This document shows, piece by piece, positions 33,986 through 40,750 of a stretch of 40,750 bases of DNA. The stretch comes from Marinisporobacter balticus (GTDB taxonomy: Bacteria > Bacillota > Clostridia > Peptostreptococcales > Thermotaleaceae): assembly GCF_004345705.1 (NCBI RefSeq), contig NZ_SLWV01000032.1, forward strand, positions 1 through 40,750, in the 5' to 3' direction. The position numbers were made by a program, and so were the translations under genes. Numbering within the stretch: position 1 is the first letter of the stretch; each line of letters opens with the position of its first letter. A model generated the notes under the pieces. The model was given only the letters and a program-made list of their open reading frames with translations. It was not told where the DNA came from and did no database searches.

Positions 33986-35272
33986 TTATTTTTTAAAATT
34001 TTTTTTCCTGTCATATCGTTTTGCAATAATTATCTGCACCATCAATACCAAAATAATCGTAAATGCGATTACGAACGCTTTTTTCACAACATTTGTCATA
34101 TTATATCTTTGTATATTTTCCTTCTCCTTATTAAGGTTTTCTCCCCTTATTTTTTGTAGTTCTTCTTCTTTAAATTTATCCAGCTCTGTTTTGTTATTAT
34201 TATATATAATTGTTTCTTCACCATTATCATCCTTTATGCGATCTAATATATCTGCATACTCTTCAACTTTAAAATCTTTGATTGAAATTTTTTTACTATC
34301 CAAATATTTCAACAACATATCTAACTTTTCTACATCATCATGTATAACGAAATATACCAAATCTTGATTTGAAGATTGTAAATCATTATACGAAAAAATA
34401 TTAAATGAATCGATATCCCATGATTTTATAAAAATATATCTATTTATCTCTTTTGATATGTTAAATAGATCTAGATGTATATCAGTTTTTACTTTTGTCT
34501 CTGTGATGAGTAAAAACTGAACATCCAAATCTTGAATTGCTTTTGAGTTTTCCAATAAATTATCTTGTGACAATGCAATTCCGCGTATCTCTAATCCTCG
34601 TCTACGATATTCATCTATTGCTTTTTCTAAACCCGCTTTAGTATCTTTATCGTAAGTACCATCTTCATTTATTACAGGATAGTGAATAAAGATACACCCA
34701 CCCTTTTTATTAACATACTTCAAAACCTCTATAAATTTATCATATGCCTCAAGTTCATAATTTTCATAAACAGGCATTATAGTGCATATAAATTCAATAC
34801 CTCTATCATTAAGGCTCTCTGCTATATCCATCAGCTTATTAAAATCAGAAAATGGATAAACTTCATCAATCCCTAAAAATAAACCTTTCTGTTTAGTACT
34901 TTGGTTTAAATGAATGCTTTTTTCCGTATGGTTTTTCATACCTAATACGCTAAGCTTATCTAATGTATCCTTATATTTTTCTTTGTCGTCAAAGCTAGAA
35001 GATATAACGATAATTTTAGCATCCTTTTCAATTTTCTTCTCATCGAGATCATCAATTTGAAGAAGTAGCACATCTTGATTATTTGATTTTAACTCCATAT
35101 ATAATTGGAGTATCTCGCTAGTTTGCTTCGCATATCCATACAGCTTGTCATAAAGTAATACATAACGTGTATTTACTGCAGTAGCCGATACTTCAATTTT
35201 TACAAAAATAAGTAATATAAATATATAAATAATTACATAAGAAAATATTAGACAATATTTTTTTTTACACAT
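33986..35272 (-). CDS. DUF2334-type polysaccharide deacetylase-like membrane protein
   Basis: This 428-residue protein has an N-terminal helix (LIFSYVIIYIFILLIFV), an extracytoplasmic region and a C-terminal helix near 400-418, followed by KRYDRKK. The region FLGIDEVYPFSDFNKLMDIAE, then GIEFICTIMPVYEN and GGCIFIHYPVI, matches the DUF2334 branch of the polysaccharide deacetylase fold. Probable role: N-deacetylation or other trimming of the exported glycan. The usual aspartate pair appears as IDEV rather than IDDV, so activity needs checking. Its ATG directly follows the stop of the upstream gene with no spacer, implying coupled translation. Confidence 0.75.
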   Translation of the reverse strand: MCKKKYCLIFSYVIIYIFILLIFVKIEVSATAVNTRYVLLYDKLYGYAKQTSEILQLYMELKSNNQDVLLLQIDDLDEKKIEKDAKIIVISSSFDDKEKYKDTLDKLSVLGMKNHTEKSIHLNQSTKQKGLFLGIDEVYPFSDFNKLMDIAESLNDRGIEFICTIMPVYENYELEAYDKFIEVLKYVNKKGGCIFIHYPVINEDGTYDKDTKAGLEKAIDEYRRRGLEIRGIALSQDNLLENSKAIQDLDVQFLLITETKVKTDIHLDLFNISKEINRYIFIKSWDIDSFNIFSYNDLQSSNQDLVYFVIHDDVEKLDMLLKYLDSKKISIKDFKVEEYADILDRIKDDNGEETIIYNNNKTELDKFKEEELQKIRGENLNKEKENIQRYNMTNVVKKAFVIAFTIILVLMVQIIIAKRYDRKKNFKK

Positions 35273-36133
35273 TTAAACATCATACTCCATATCCTTTTGG
35301 GCGATTTCGAAAAACTCAATTGCGCTATTCACCTGGTCTTTATCATACTGAACTAAACCTACTAATACTTCAATCTTAATCTTGTTTATCAACTCTTCTT
35401 CAAATTTAGTTTCTTTAATTATATTCTTTAATCTACTTTTAACTATTTCTCCATCATTGTTTTGCGTTAAAAAAATAATTCCAAACATATTTTGTTCCCT
35501 TAATAGGTATTTTTTGTCTTCCATTCGTAACATACCATCAATCGCTTTAGACAAAACTTTTATTGTTTTATCATATTTAGCTCTTCCAATTATTCTTAAT
35601 AATGTATCATCATATTTTATTTTTACTAACATTAAATAAACTATTAGTCCATATCTTTTATTAATATTCATAAATCCCTGTAATTCATCAAAAAATGATT
35701 GTGCATTTCTTAATCCAGTTTCCTTGTCGATCATTACCATTTCTCTGTTTTCCTGTTTTAATTTATAATTTTCTATTTGTATGTCTTTAGTCAATTTACC
35801 TTTATAAGCAAATATAATCATTAATACAGGTACAATAATCATCCAAAAATAAACATTTAATTTGATTGGCTCAGACTTTGTTATATTTAAAAAGATATAT
35901 GTACTAGCATATAAAAAATCAAATACAATTGAACATAAGATAGCAAAAGTAATATTGGTATAATAGCTGATTATAATTCCTATCATAACACTTAGTAGAA
36001 TAAAAAAGTTCATAGATTCTTTTTCTAATTCACCATACGCGAAAACAACAATAAGCAAAAAGAATATATTTATTGTTGCCGTATCGATTAAATCTATTTT
36101 TTTTGATGCTTTCGTATTAATTTCTTTTAGCAT
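35273..36133 (-). CDS. Four-TM protein with degenerate GGDEF domain and intact I-site: candidate c-di-GMP receptor
   Basis: This 286-residue protein has four predicted helices (about 21-38, 41-58, 60-82, 92-110), a short coiled coil (IENYKLKQENRE) and a C-terminal GGDEF-fold domain. The fold is marked by MIDKETGLRNAQSFFDEL at 134-151. The catalytic GGDEF signature is replaced by REQNM (212-216), so cyclase activity is not expected. The allosteric RxxD site is present as RMED (203-206), with exactly five residues before the degenerate signature, as in active diguanylate cyclases. This matches receptors such as PelD and, as I recall, the PssE protein of Listeria. AGGAG precedes the ATG. Its place in the synthase operon suggests c-di-GMP control of polymer synthesis. 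Confidence 0.8.
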   Translation of the reverse strand: MLKEINTKASKKIDLIDTATINIFFLLIVVFAYGELEKESMNFFILLSVMIGIIISYYTNITFAILCSIVFDFLYASTYIFLNITKSEPIKLNVYFWMIIVPVLMIIFAYKGKLTKDIQIENYKLKQENREMVMIDKETGLRNAQSFFDELQGFMNINKRYGLIVYLMLVKIKYDDTLLRIIGRAKYDKTIKVLSKAIDGMLRMEDKKYLLREQNMFGIIFLTQNNDGEIVKSRLKNIIKETKFEEELINKIKIEVLVGLVQYDKDQVNSAIEFFEIAQKDMEYDV

Positions 36134-36157
36134 AAAAGTTACTCCTTCATTTAATTA

Positions 36158-37594
36158 CTACCCTCTTTTTTTAAACAAAATAGAAATAAGATTGGAAAAG
36201 TTAAAATAAAACAATATATCTAATGCCAATGTATTCATAAATAGATGTTTTCTGAGGTCCGTATCTCCTGCACCAATAAAGGATACAAAGATTTGTGAAA
36301 GTCCAGTCAAAAATACATATAACATGACTATTTCCATATACATACCTCTCTGAGCATTATTTTTTCTCTTATGTCCTAAATACCTATTAATAGATAACAC
36401 AGCACAAATACATAAGAACATATAAATCAATCCTGAGCTTTTAGGTATATGATTCTCTTTCAGGTAACTCCATAAACAAAAGAAATTTGTTCTTTTAGCG
36501 TATTCCATTCCAACGTTTCTCTCATAATTTCCTACAACTTCTGGTCTAATTGTAAAGCTATTTTTCCATCCAATTCTCATCATCTTTTCAAACGCTTTTG
36601 GGTTTTTAAAGTAATACAAAGTGACAGAAGCCAAATTATACTGAGAATAAAATCCCTTGAGTAACACCTCGTCTCTTGGGTCTACAACAGGAGTGCCATC
36701 AAAATAAATAGTCCCTGCTAAAAGTGCGTACTGTTCATTAATTCCTACTTCTTGTGTAACTTCTTGTACATCAGGTTCAAACAACATAACACCTCTAGTG
36801 ATCATGTGATATTTATTGATTAAATAAATATTATCATTAATAACCGCATACATCACTAATGTAGATATAAGTAAAACAACCCCTGACGTTACTATAATTA
36901 TCTTTTTTTTTCGATTGATTTTAAAAAATATAAATACGAATAAAACCACAAAAGCCAGTATTCCATTAGGTGCAAATTGATTTTTAGCCCCCATAAACAT
37001 AAATGTAGCTAGGGAAAAAACAACTACATATTTTATCCTAAACTCTTTTTCTGCTATAAATTTCAATAAACCCGCTATTGAAAGAAGATAACAGGAGTAC
37101 GCAATCGCTTCTCCAAAAAAACTATTAAAGTACGAAATATACCCAATGTCACCAAATATAAAAACTGCCATTACTCCCATAAAATATTTGACCTTCATAC
37201 TCTCAGTCATTTTTTCTACAATTTCTACCATCCAGTATACTGCTAAGGCAAGAACCATTAGACATAACAATCCATGAAATCTTATATCAAATTTTTTATC
37301 ATGGGTAACTAAATCGTCTACTTTCATAGCTATTTTGATAAAAATACTATGTGTTGACTTGATATTTCCTTTAAGCTCATTATAATACTGTAGCTTATCA
37401 TATTTATGATTGAAATAACCAAAATAATCATTTTTATTTCTCGACTCTTCATGCTTTAAGTCATTTGGTGCCATAATTCTATAAAAATCACCATTATCCG
37501 CTAGTCCGATCAATGGTTCTAAAAAAAGCGCATATCCAGATATTAAAATCAAAAGAATTACCGCAATAACCGATGGTTTAGGAATTTTTTTCAT
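36158..37594 (-). CDS. Polytopic membrane protein, WsfD-like glycan hexosyltransferase
   Basis: This 478-residue protein has about ten to eleven predicted helices and a first extracytoplasmic loop beginning LIGLADNGDFYRIM, which I associate with the WsfD family of GT-C-like hexose transferases acting on S-layer or surface glycans. A second large loop lies near residues 280-370. GT-C enzymes use polyprenyl-phosphate sugars on the outside of the membrane. The GtrA and GtrB genes just upstream would supply that donor, so a side-chain transferase role fits well. Direct motif evidence for catalysis is thin beyond the DNGD loop. Confidence 0.7.
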   Translation of the reverse strand: MKKIPKPSVIAVILLILISGYALFLEPLIGLADNGDFYRIMAPNDLKHEESRNKNDYFGYFNHKYDKLQYYNELKGNIKSTHSIFIKIAMKVDDLVTHDKKFDIRFHGLLCLMVLALAVYWMVEIVEKMTESMKVKYFMGVMAVFIFGDIGYISYFNSFFGEAIAYSCYLLSIAGLLKFIAEKEFRIKYVVVFSLATFMFMGAKNQFAPNGILAFVVLFVFIFFKINRKKKIIIVTSGVVLLISTLVMYAVINDNIYLINKYHMITRGVMLFEPDVQEVTQEVGINEQYALLAGTIYFDGTPVVDPRDEVLLKGFYSQYNLASVTLYYFKNPKAFEKMMRIGWKNSFTIRPEVVGNYERNVGMEYAKRTNFFCLWSYLKENHIPKSSGLIYMFLCICAVLSINRYLGHKRKNNAQRGMYMEIVMLYVFLTGLSQIFVSFIGAGDTDLRKHLFMNTLALDILFYFNFSNLISILFKKRG

Positions 37595-37618
37595 AGTTCA
37601 ACCTCTTTAGATGCTTTT

Positions 37619-38017
37619 TTATTTCTTAAAGACTATATACTGACTTAATACATAATTAACAATAATAACAACTATATTCGCAATTGTTTTAACTCCATAT
37701 TGGTTAAATCTCAATAAAGTAATACCGATATATAGCATAATACTCTCCATTAAGAGTGTCCCAACTCTAGCTACACAGAATTTTATAAGTTCTTCTACAT
37801 CAATATTTTTTTTATCTCCATGATTAAAAACCCATTTTTTATTTGTTATATACGCAAATATTATAGATATAGAAAAAGCTACTAAATTACTTATCATATA
37901 ACTTTTCTTCAGTAGTACCAAAATACTATATATTGAAATATTAATAACCGTAGTAAAGAATCCTAAAATCAAATAATTAAATATTTTCAAATACTTCAAA
38001 CCCATCTTTTTGACCAT
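37619..38017 (-). CDS. GtrA-family membrane protein (putative polyprenyl-phosphate sugar flippase)
   Basis: This 132-residue protein has four membrane helices and the GtrA signature (LKIFNYLILGFFTTVINISI near the N-terminus, then FAYITNKKWVF). GtrA proteins are thought to flip undecaprenyl-phosphate-glucose made by GtrB. The frame opens at 38059, but that would overlap the GtrB gene by 83 bases; ATG 38017, within the end of gtrB and preceded by a weak GAAG, gives the usual GtrA N-terminus. The overlap implies translational coupling to gtrB. Confidence 0.85.
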   Translation of the reverse strand: MVKKMGLKYLKIFNYLILGFFTTVINISIYSILVLLKKSYMISNLVAFSISIIFAYITNKKWVFNHGDKKNIDVEELIKFCVARVGTLLMESIMLYIGITLLRFNQYGVKTIANIVVIIVNYVLSQYIVFKK

Positions 38018-38936
38018 TGAAATCTTCAATAAAATAAAGTGGTCTATTTTTCGACTCATTGAAAACTCTCCCTAGATATTCTCCTTGAATTCCTAAACTA
38101 ATCATCTGAATACCATTAAAAAATAAAACAACACTTACTAAAGAAGCATACCCTGCCACAGGATCACCAAACATGATTTTTTTTATTATTATAAAAATCA
38201 TATAAATAAAAGCCACTAATGCAGTAATAAATCCAATAACCGTACTAACTCTTAAAGGTACAGCACTAAAGGAGGTAATACCTTCAATAGCTAATTCTAA
38301 AAGCTTTAAATAATTCCACTTGCTTTTACCTGCAAATCTTGCTTCTCTTTCAAATAAAACTTCCTTCTTATTAAAGCCTATCCAACTAAAAAAACCTTTA
38401 GTATATCTATGCTGCTCTTTAATTTTTTTAATCGCCTCAATTGCCCTTTTACTAAGCAACCTAAAATCACCTGTATCTTCTTGAATATCAACTTTAGATA
38501 GCTTTTTTAGTATTCTATAAAAGTAATACGATGTTTTCTTCTTAAGCCAACTCTCGCCTTTACGACTTTTCCTTCTAGCATATACATCGTCAAAGCCTTC
38601 TTCCCAATATTTAATCATTTCTGGAATTAGTTCAGGAGGATCTTGCAAATCAGCATCCATTATAATCACTGCCTCTCCTGCAATAAAATCAATTCCCGCT
38701 GCTAAAGCTATTTCCTTACCATAATTCCTAGATAAATTTAAATAAGAAATGTCTGCATCCGTTTTCCTTAACTCTTTAATTATATTTAGAGAATTATCTT
38801 TACTTCCATCATTAACAAAAAAGATTTCAAATTTATAATCAATATTATTTGTTATCTTAATTATCCTATTATACAACATTGGTAATGTATCTTCTTCATT
38901 GTACACAGGTATTAGAATAGAGATAAGCTTATCCAT
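37977..38936 (-). CDS. GtrB/DPM1-type polyprenyl-phosphate glycosyltransferase
   Basis: This 319-residue GT2 enzyme transfers a sugar from a nucleotide donor to the lipid carrier. It has ILIPVYNEEDTL at residue 7, FFVNDGSKDNS, the metal site DADLQDPPE near 95, and DTGDFRLLSKRAI near 155. Two C-terminal helices follow (VIGFITALVAFIYMIFII and the SVVLFFNGIQMISLGIQGEY region). This is the GtrB layout. AAAGGAGAGG precedes the ATG. Together with GtrA and the WsfD-like protein it forms a complete set for decorating an extracellular glycan with a hexose. Confidence 0.92.
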   Translation of the reverse strand: MDKLISILIPVYNEEDTLPMLYNRIIKITNNIDYKFEIFFVNDGSKDNSLNIIKELRKTDADISYLNLSRNYGKEIALAAGIDFIAGEAVIIMDADLQDPPELIPEMIKYWEEGFDDVYARRKSRKGESWLKKKTSYYFYRILKKLSKVDIQEDTGDFRLLSKRAIEAIKKIKEQHRYTKGFFSWIGFNKKEVLFEREARFAGKSKWNYLKLLELAIEGITSFSAVPLRVSTVIGFITALVAFIYMIFIIIKKIMFGDPVAGYASLVSVVLFFNGIQMISLGIQGEYLGRVFNESKNRPLYFIEDFNGQKDGFEVFENI

Positions 38937-38948
38937 AAAACCTCTCCT

Positions 38949-40088
38949 TTAATTTTTTTTGTGTATGATTGACGAAGATAATATATATTGAAGATTATCA
39001 AATGAATAAATTTCTTTATTGTATTCATTCCCAAATCCTCCATAAATTTCTGAGTTGCTATTCATTACTTGAAACTTCTCACATTCATTTAAGATTCTTT
39101 CAGCTTTATGGTATTCCCCTTTTAAATAAAACAATCTAGCTATTAACGCATACAATGCAGTAGATTCAATATCTGACATAGGTTCATAGGTTTCATATGA
39201 ATATGTGGCAAAAATTTTTCCATACTTCTCATATTCATCCCATATCCAATTAATCCCTTCAATATCATATTCTCCTATTTCTGCTAAATGTACCATCGTG
39301 TAAATCGATTGAATTAAACTTATTTCATTACTGGTTGTATATATATGTTGGTCTAAATTATATTGAAATTTATATAAACCAGTCCCTTTAATCTTTGAAT
39401 TTTTAACTAGTTCATATGAATTTTCATATACTTTGTTCCATTTAAAATCCACATTAGTTAACTCCTTCATGGTATATAAATCTAAATAAGAAATTGTAAT
39501 GATATTACTTTTGGATTTAAATCCATTATCATAAAAATCTAAATGCATATTGTCCTTAACATTATATGTTAAAAGCGCCTTTGATGATTTTTGGATATAT
39601 TTCAAATATTTCTTATTCTCCCATTTTTTATTTGCTAATATTAATGCTCTTACTATTCTGAGATCATCAATAAGGGCATTTGTATTTTTAATCTGTGAAG
39701 ATTTTGTCTTCATCCAAGCAAAGATTCCATTATCTAAGTACAAATTATTTACTGTCCAATCAAGGCACACGTCAAAATATTCTTTTTTATCTCTATTAAG
39801 TAAATATAATAGTAATAATCCCTGTGATTCAGATAATATGTCTTTTCCGGTTGCAACCACCTCCTCATTACTTTTTCTATTTATATAGTTTGTATATACG
39901 GATAATTCAGTCCCTGAAATTCTCTGCGTTATGAACTCTAACGCTTTTTTTTCGCGCGCTGGTATATTTTCAATGGATACAGAATAGTTTTTAGGTTTGA
40001 GTGATAATGTTATTTGACTTCCTATGGCATAAATAATAGTAAAGATAAATACCAGCACAATGAAAATCAACCACTGTTTTTTAATCAT
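38949..40088 (-). CDS. Membrane-anchored glycoside hydrolase, GH8-like
   Basis: This roughly 379-residue protein has an N-terminal signal anchor (about 6-25) and an (alpha/alpha)6-barrel-like domain. The segment ILSESQGLLLLYLL, with Glu near residue 87, matches the GH8 general-acid region (usually SEGQ), and ALIDDLRIVRALIL matches the following Asp-containing helix. BcsZ-type GH8 enzymes accompany cellulose and related synthases, trimming or releasing polymer. I use ATG 40088, with GGGAG eight bases upstream; the first in-frame ATG (40124) has no binding site. It is the first gene of the EPS operon. Family assignment is by weak motifs. Confidence 0.65.
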   Translation of the reverse strand: MIKKQWLIFIVLVFIFTIIYAIGSQITLSLKPKNYSVSIENIPAREKKALEFITQRISGTELSVYTNYINRKSNEEVVATGKDILSESQGLLLLYLLNRDKKEYFDVCLDWTVNNLYLDNGIFAWMKTKSSQIKNTNALIDDLRIVRALILANKKWENKKYLKYIQKSSKALLTYNVKDNMHLDFYDNGFKSKSNIITISYLDLYTMKELTNVDFKWNKVYENSYELVKNSKIKGTGLYKFQYNLDQHIYTTSNEISLIQSIYTMVHLAEIGEYDIEGINWIWDEYEKYGKIFATYSYETYEPMSDIESTALYALIARLFYLKGEYHKAERILNECEKFQVMNSNSEIYGGFGNEYNKEIYSFDNLQYILSSSIIHKKN

Positions 40089-40258
40089 TCTCCCACTCTC
40101 CCAATCTCCTAATAAATTTTCCATATATTACATATAGTATAGTATTTTATTAAAATTTTCCACCTTTCTTAATAATTCATCAACTCTAAAGATTAAACTT
40201 TATTATTCTTATCTTTAAATGAGCAAAGCAACTTGAAAATATTAATAAATAAAACAAA

Positions 40259-40330
40259 GACATCCAAACCACTTTAGTGTATGATAAAGTTCTCACACAA
40301 AATCACACTAAAAAAGATGTTTTGGATGTC
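40259..40330 (+). repeat. Inverted repeat just upstream of transposase remnant
   Basis: GACATCCAAA (40259-40268) pairs with TTTGGATGTC (40321-40330), and TTTAGTGT (40273-40280) with ACACTAAA (40305-40312), forming a two-part hairpin that ends on the start codon of the transposase remnant. It may be the element's left end or a translation-blocking hairpin. Confidence 0.7.
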
Positions 40331-40594
40331 AAACTTTATTTTATCAGATAATTCACTGGTTAACAATTTTTTCAAGAAAACTAATCTTGATTTTTATTAT
40401 ACTAAAACCGCAACAAAGCATTATGAAGTAATTTGTTGTTGCTGCAACATCTAAAGGATTTACAGGAAAAACTACTGATATTGCAGAGTATAGCTCTAAT
40501 CACCGTACTACTATTGGTCATTTTTTTTCCAAGAGTGTATGGAGTGAAATATATATTAATAATATCATACAAAAAGAAGTTCTTCAATTTATAA
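40326..40594 (+). pseudogene. N-terminal remnant of a DDE transposase, interrupted by an IS3-type element
   Basis: From ATG 40326 the frame reads MSNFILSDNSLVNNFFKK and TATKHYEVICC, then stops. A frame change near 40425-40435 continues as VAATSKGFTGKTTDIAEYSS, then NHRTTIGHFFSKSVWSE and INNIIQKEVLQF. The HRTTIGHF(L/F) motif is found near the N-terminus of IS4/IS5-like DDE transposases. The sequence ends at about 40590, where the IS3-type end begins. This shows the order of events: an older transposase decayed or was truncated, then the IS3-type element landed in it. The ORF on the opposite strand here is a shadow. Confidence 0.7.
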
Positions 40595-40750
40595 TGGTAC
40601 CTGTAATCTAGACAGATAAATTTCTATTTCTTAATGAATCCTGTTATAATAAAAGCAACTAAAAAAGGACGGTATTCATATGAAAAAGAGAAGAAGTTTC
40701 ACACCAGAATTTAAAACACAAGTTGTACTTGAACTCCTTCGTGAAGAGAA
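40595..40750 (+). mobile_element. IS3-type insertion sequence, left end (continues past window)
   Basis: The element starts TGGTACCTGTAATCTAGACA at 40595, followed by a -10-like TATAAT and orfA. It is nearly identical to the minus-strand remnant ending at 30139, so the two copies face outward from the EPS operon. Confidence 0.8.
40680..40750 (+). CDS. IS3-family transposase OrfA (partial, cut by window end)
   Basis: The visible residues MKKRRSFTPEFKTQVVLELL and REE are the start of the OrfA helix-turn-helix domain. It aligns without gaps to the N-terminus of the broken copy at 29813-30049. The gene runs off the window, so whether this copy is intact is unknown. Confidence 0.85.
   Translation, partial: MKKRRSFTPEFKTQVVLELLREE

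Noticed and set aside
33960..34367. 135-codon plus-strand open frame
   Set aside because: It lies antisense to the DUF2334 gene and its hydrophobic serine-rich sequence is what the opposite strand of lysine/glutamate-rich coding DNA gives.
30223..40088. Calling the EPS locus a Pel operon
   Set aside because: There is a PelD-like receptor but no PelF GT4 or PelG transporter; the synthase is a GT2 with a BcsB-like partner.
40088..40260. c-di-GMP riboswitch before the EPS operon
   Set aside because: I looked for the GEMM-type conserved core upstream of the first EPS gene and saw nothing similar; no convincing promoter could be called there either.

Overview
The window looks like chromosomal DNA from a low-GC, anaerobic, spore-former-type Firmicute of class Clostridia (an Alkaliphilus- or Crassaminicella-like lineage is possible, but genus cannot be fixed from sequence alone). 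Reasons: AT-rich DNA, strong AGGAGG-type ribosome binding sites, frequent TTG/GTG starts, a rubredoxin, a decayed hybrid-cluster-protein gene, and clostridial-looking Lon, Opp, M3 peptidase and thiamine genes. I see no rRNA, tRNA, CRISPR array or phage genes.

Layout. 1-2.8 kb: two half-size chromate transporters (minus), a rubredoxin and a DMT-family exporter (plus). 2.8-5.75 kb: lon and engB (minus). 5.75-6.65 kb: decayed DNA ending in the C-terminal remnant of hcp. 6.7-15.2 kb: a seven-gene minus-strand operon (S9 peptidase, M20 peptidase, oppA, oppB, oppC, oppD, oppF) preceded by a textbook sigma-54 promoter; a sigma-54 activator is divergently encoded at 15.3-17.4 kb. Together these read as a peptide uptake and breakdown regulon. 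17.6-21.2 kb: an M3 oligoendopeptidase, then a prfH-rtcB pair, known elsewhere as a ribosomal RNA damage-repair module. 21.4-23.7 kb: a TPP-riboswitch-controlled thiamine operon in which thiD and thiE are intact, thiW is a pseudogene, and the place where thiM would be expected holds only debris.

23.7-29.0 kb: a tightly coupled five-gene minus-strand operon (KAS III-like ketosynthase, ATP-grasp enzyme, OleD/3beta-HSD-like reductase, lactonase-like metallo-beta-lactamase fold, PaaK-like adenylate-forming enzyme). It looks like an uncharacterised small biosynthetic pathway. 29.2-30.15 kb: remnants of an NhaC-type antiporter and of an IS3-type element.

30.2-40.1 kb: an eight-gene exopolysaccharide operon (minus). 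It pairs a processive GT2 synthase with a BcsB-like subunit that carries an N-terminal SPOR domain, and adds a DUF2334 deacetylase-like protein, a GH8-like hydrolase, a GtrA/GtrB/WsfD-like side-chain set, and a four-TM protein with a degenerate GGDEF domain. That last protein has lost the catalytic signature but keeps an RxxD inhibitory site at exactly the canonical spacing, so it is a strong candidate c-di-GMP receptor for a synthase that itself lacks a PilZ domain. The block is bounded on both sides by divergent copies of the same IS3-type element end (30139 and 40595); the right copy interrupts an older transposase remnant. The EPS operon with its built-in c-di-GMP sensor and the ketosynthase/adenylation/lactonase cluster are the most novel-looking systems here.
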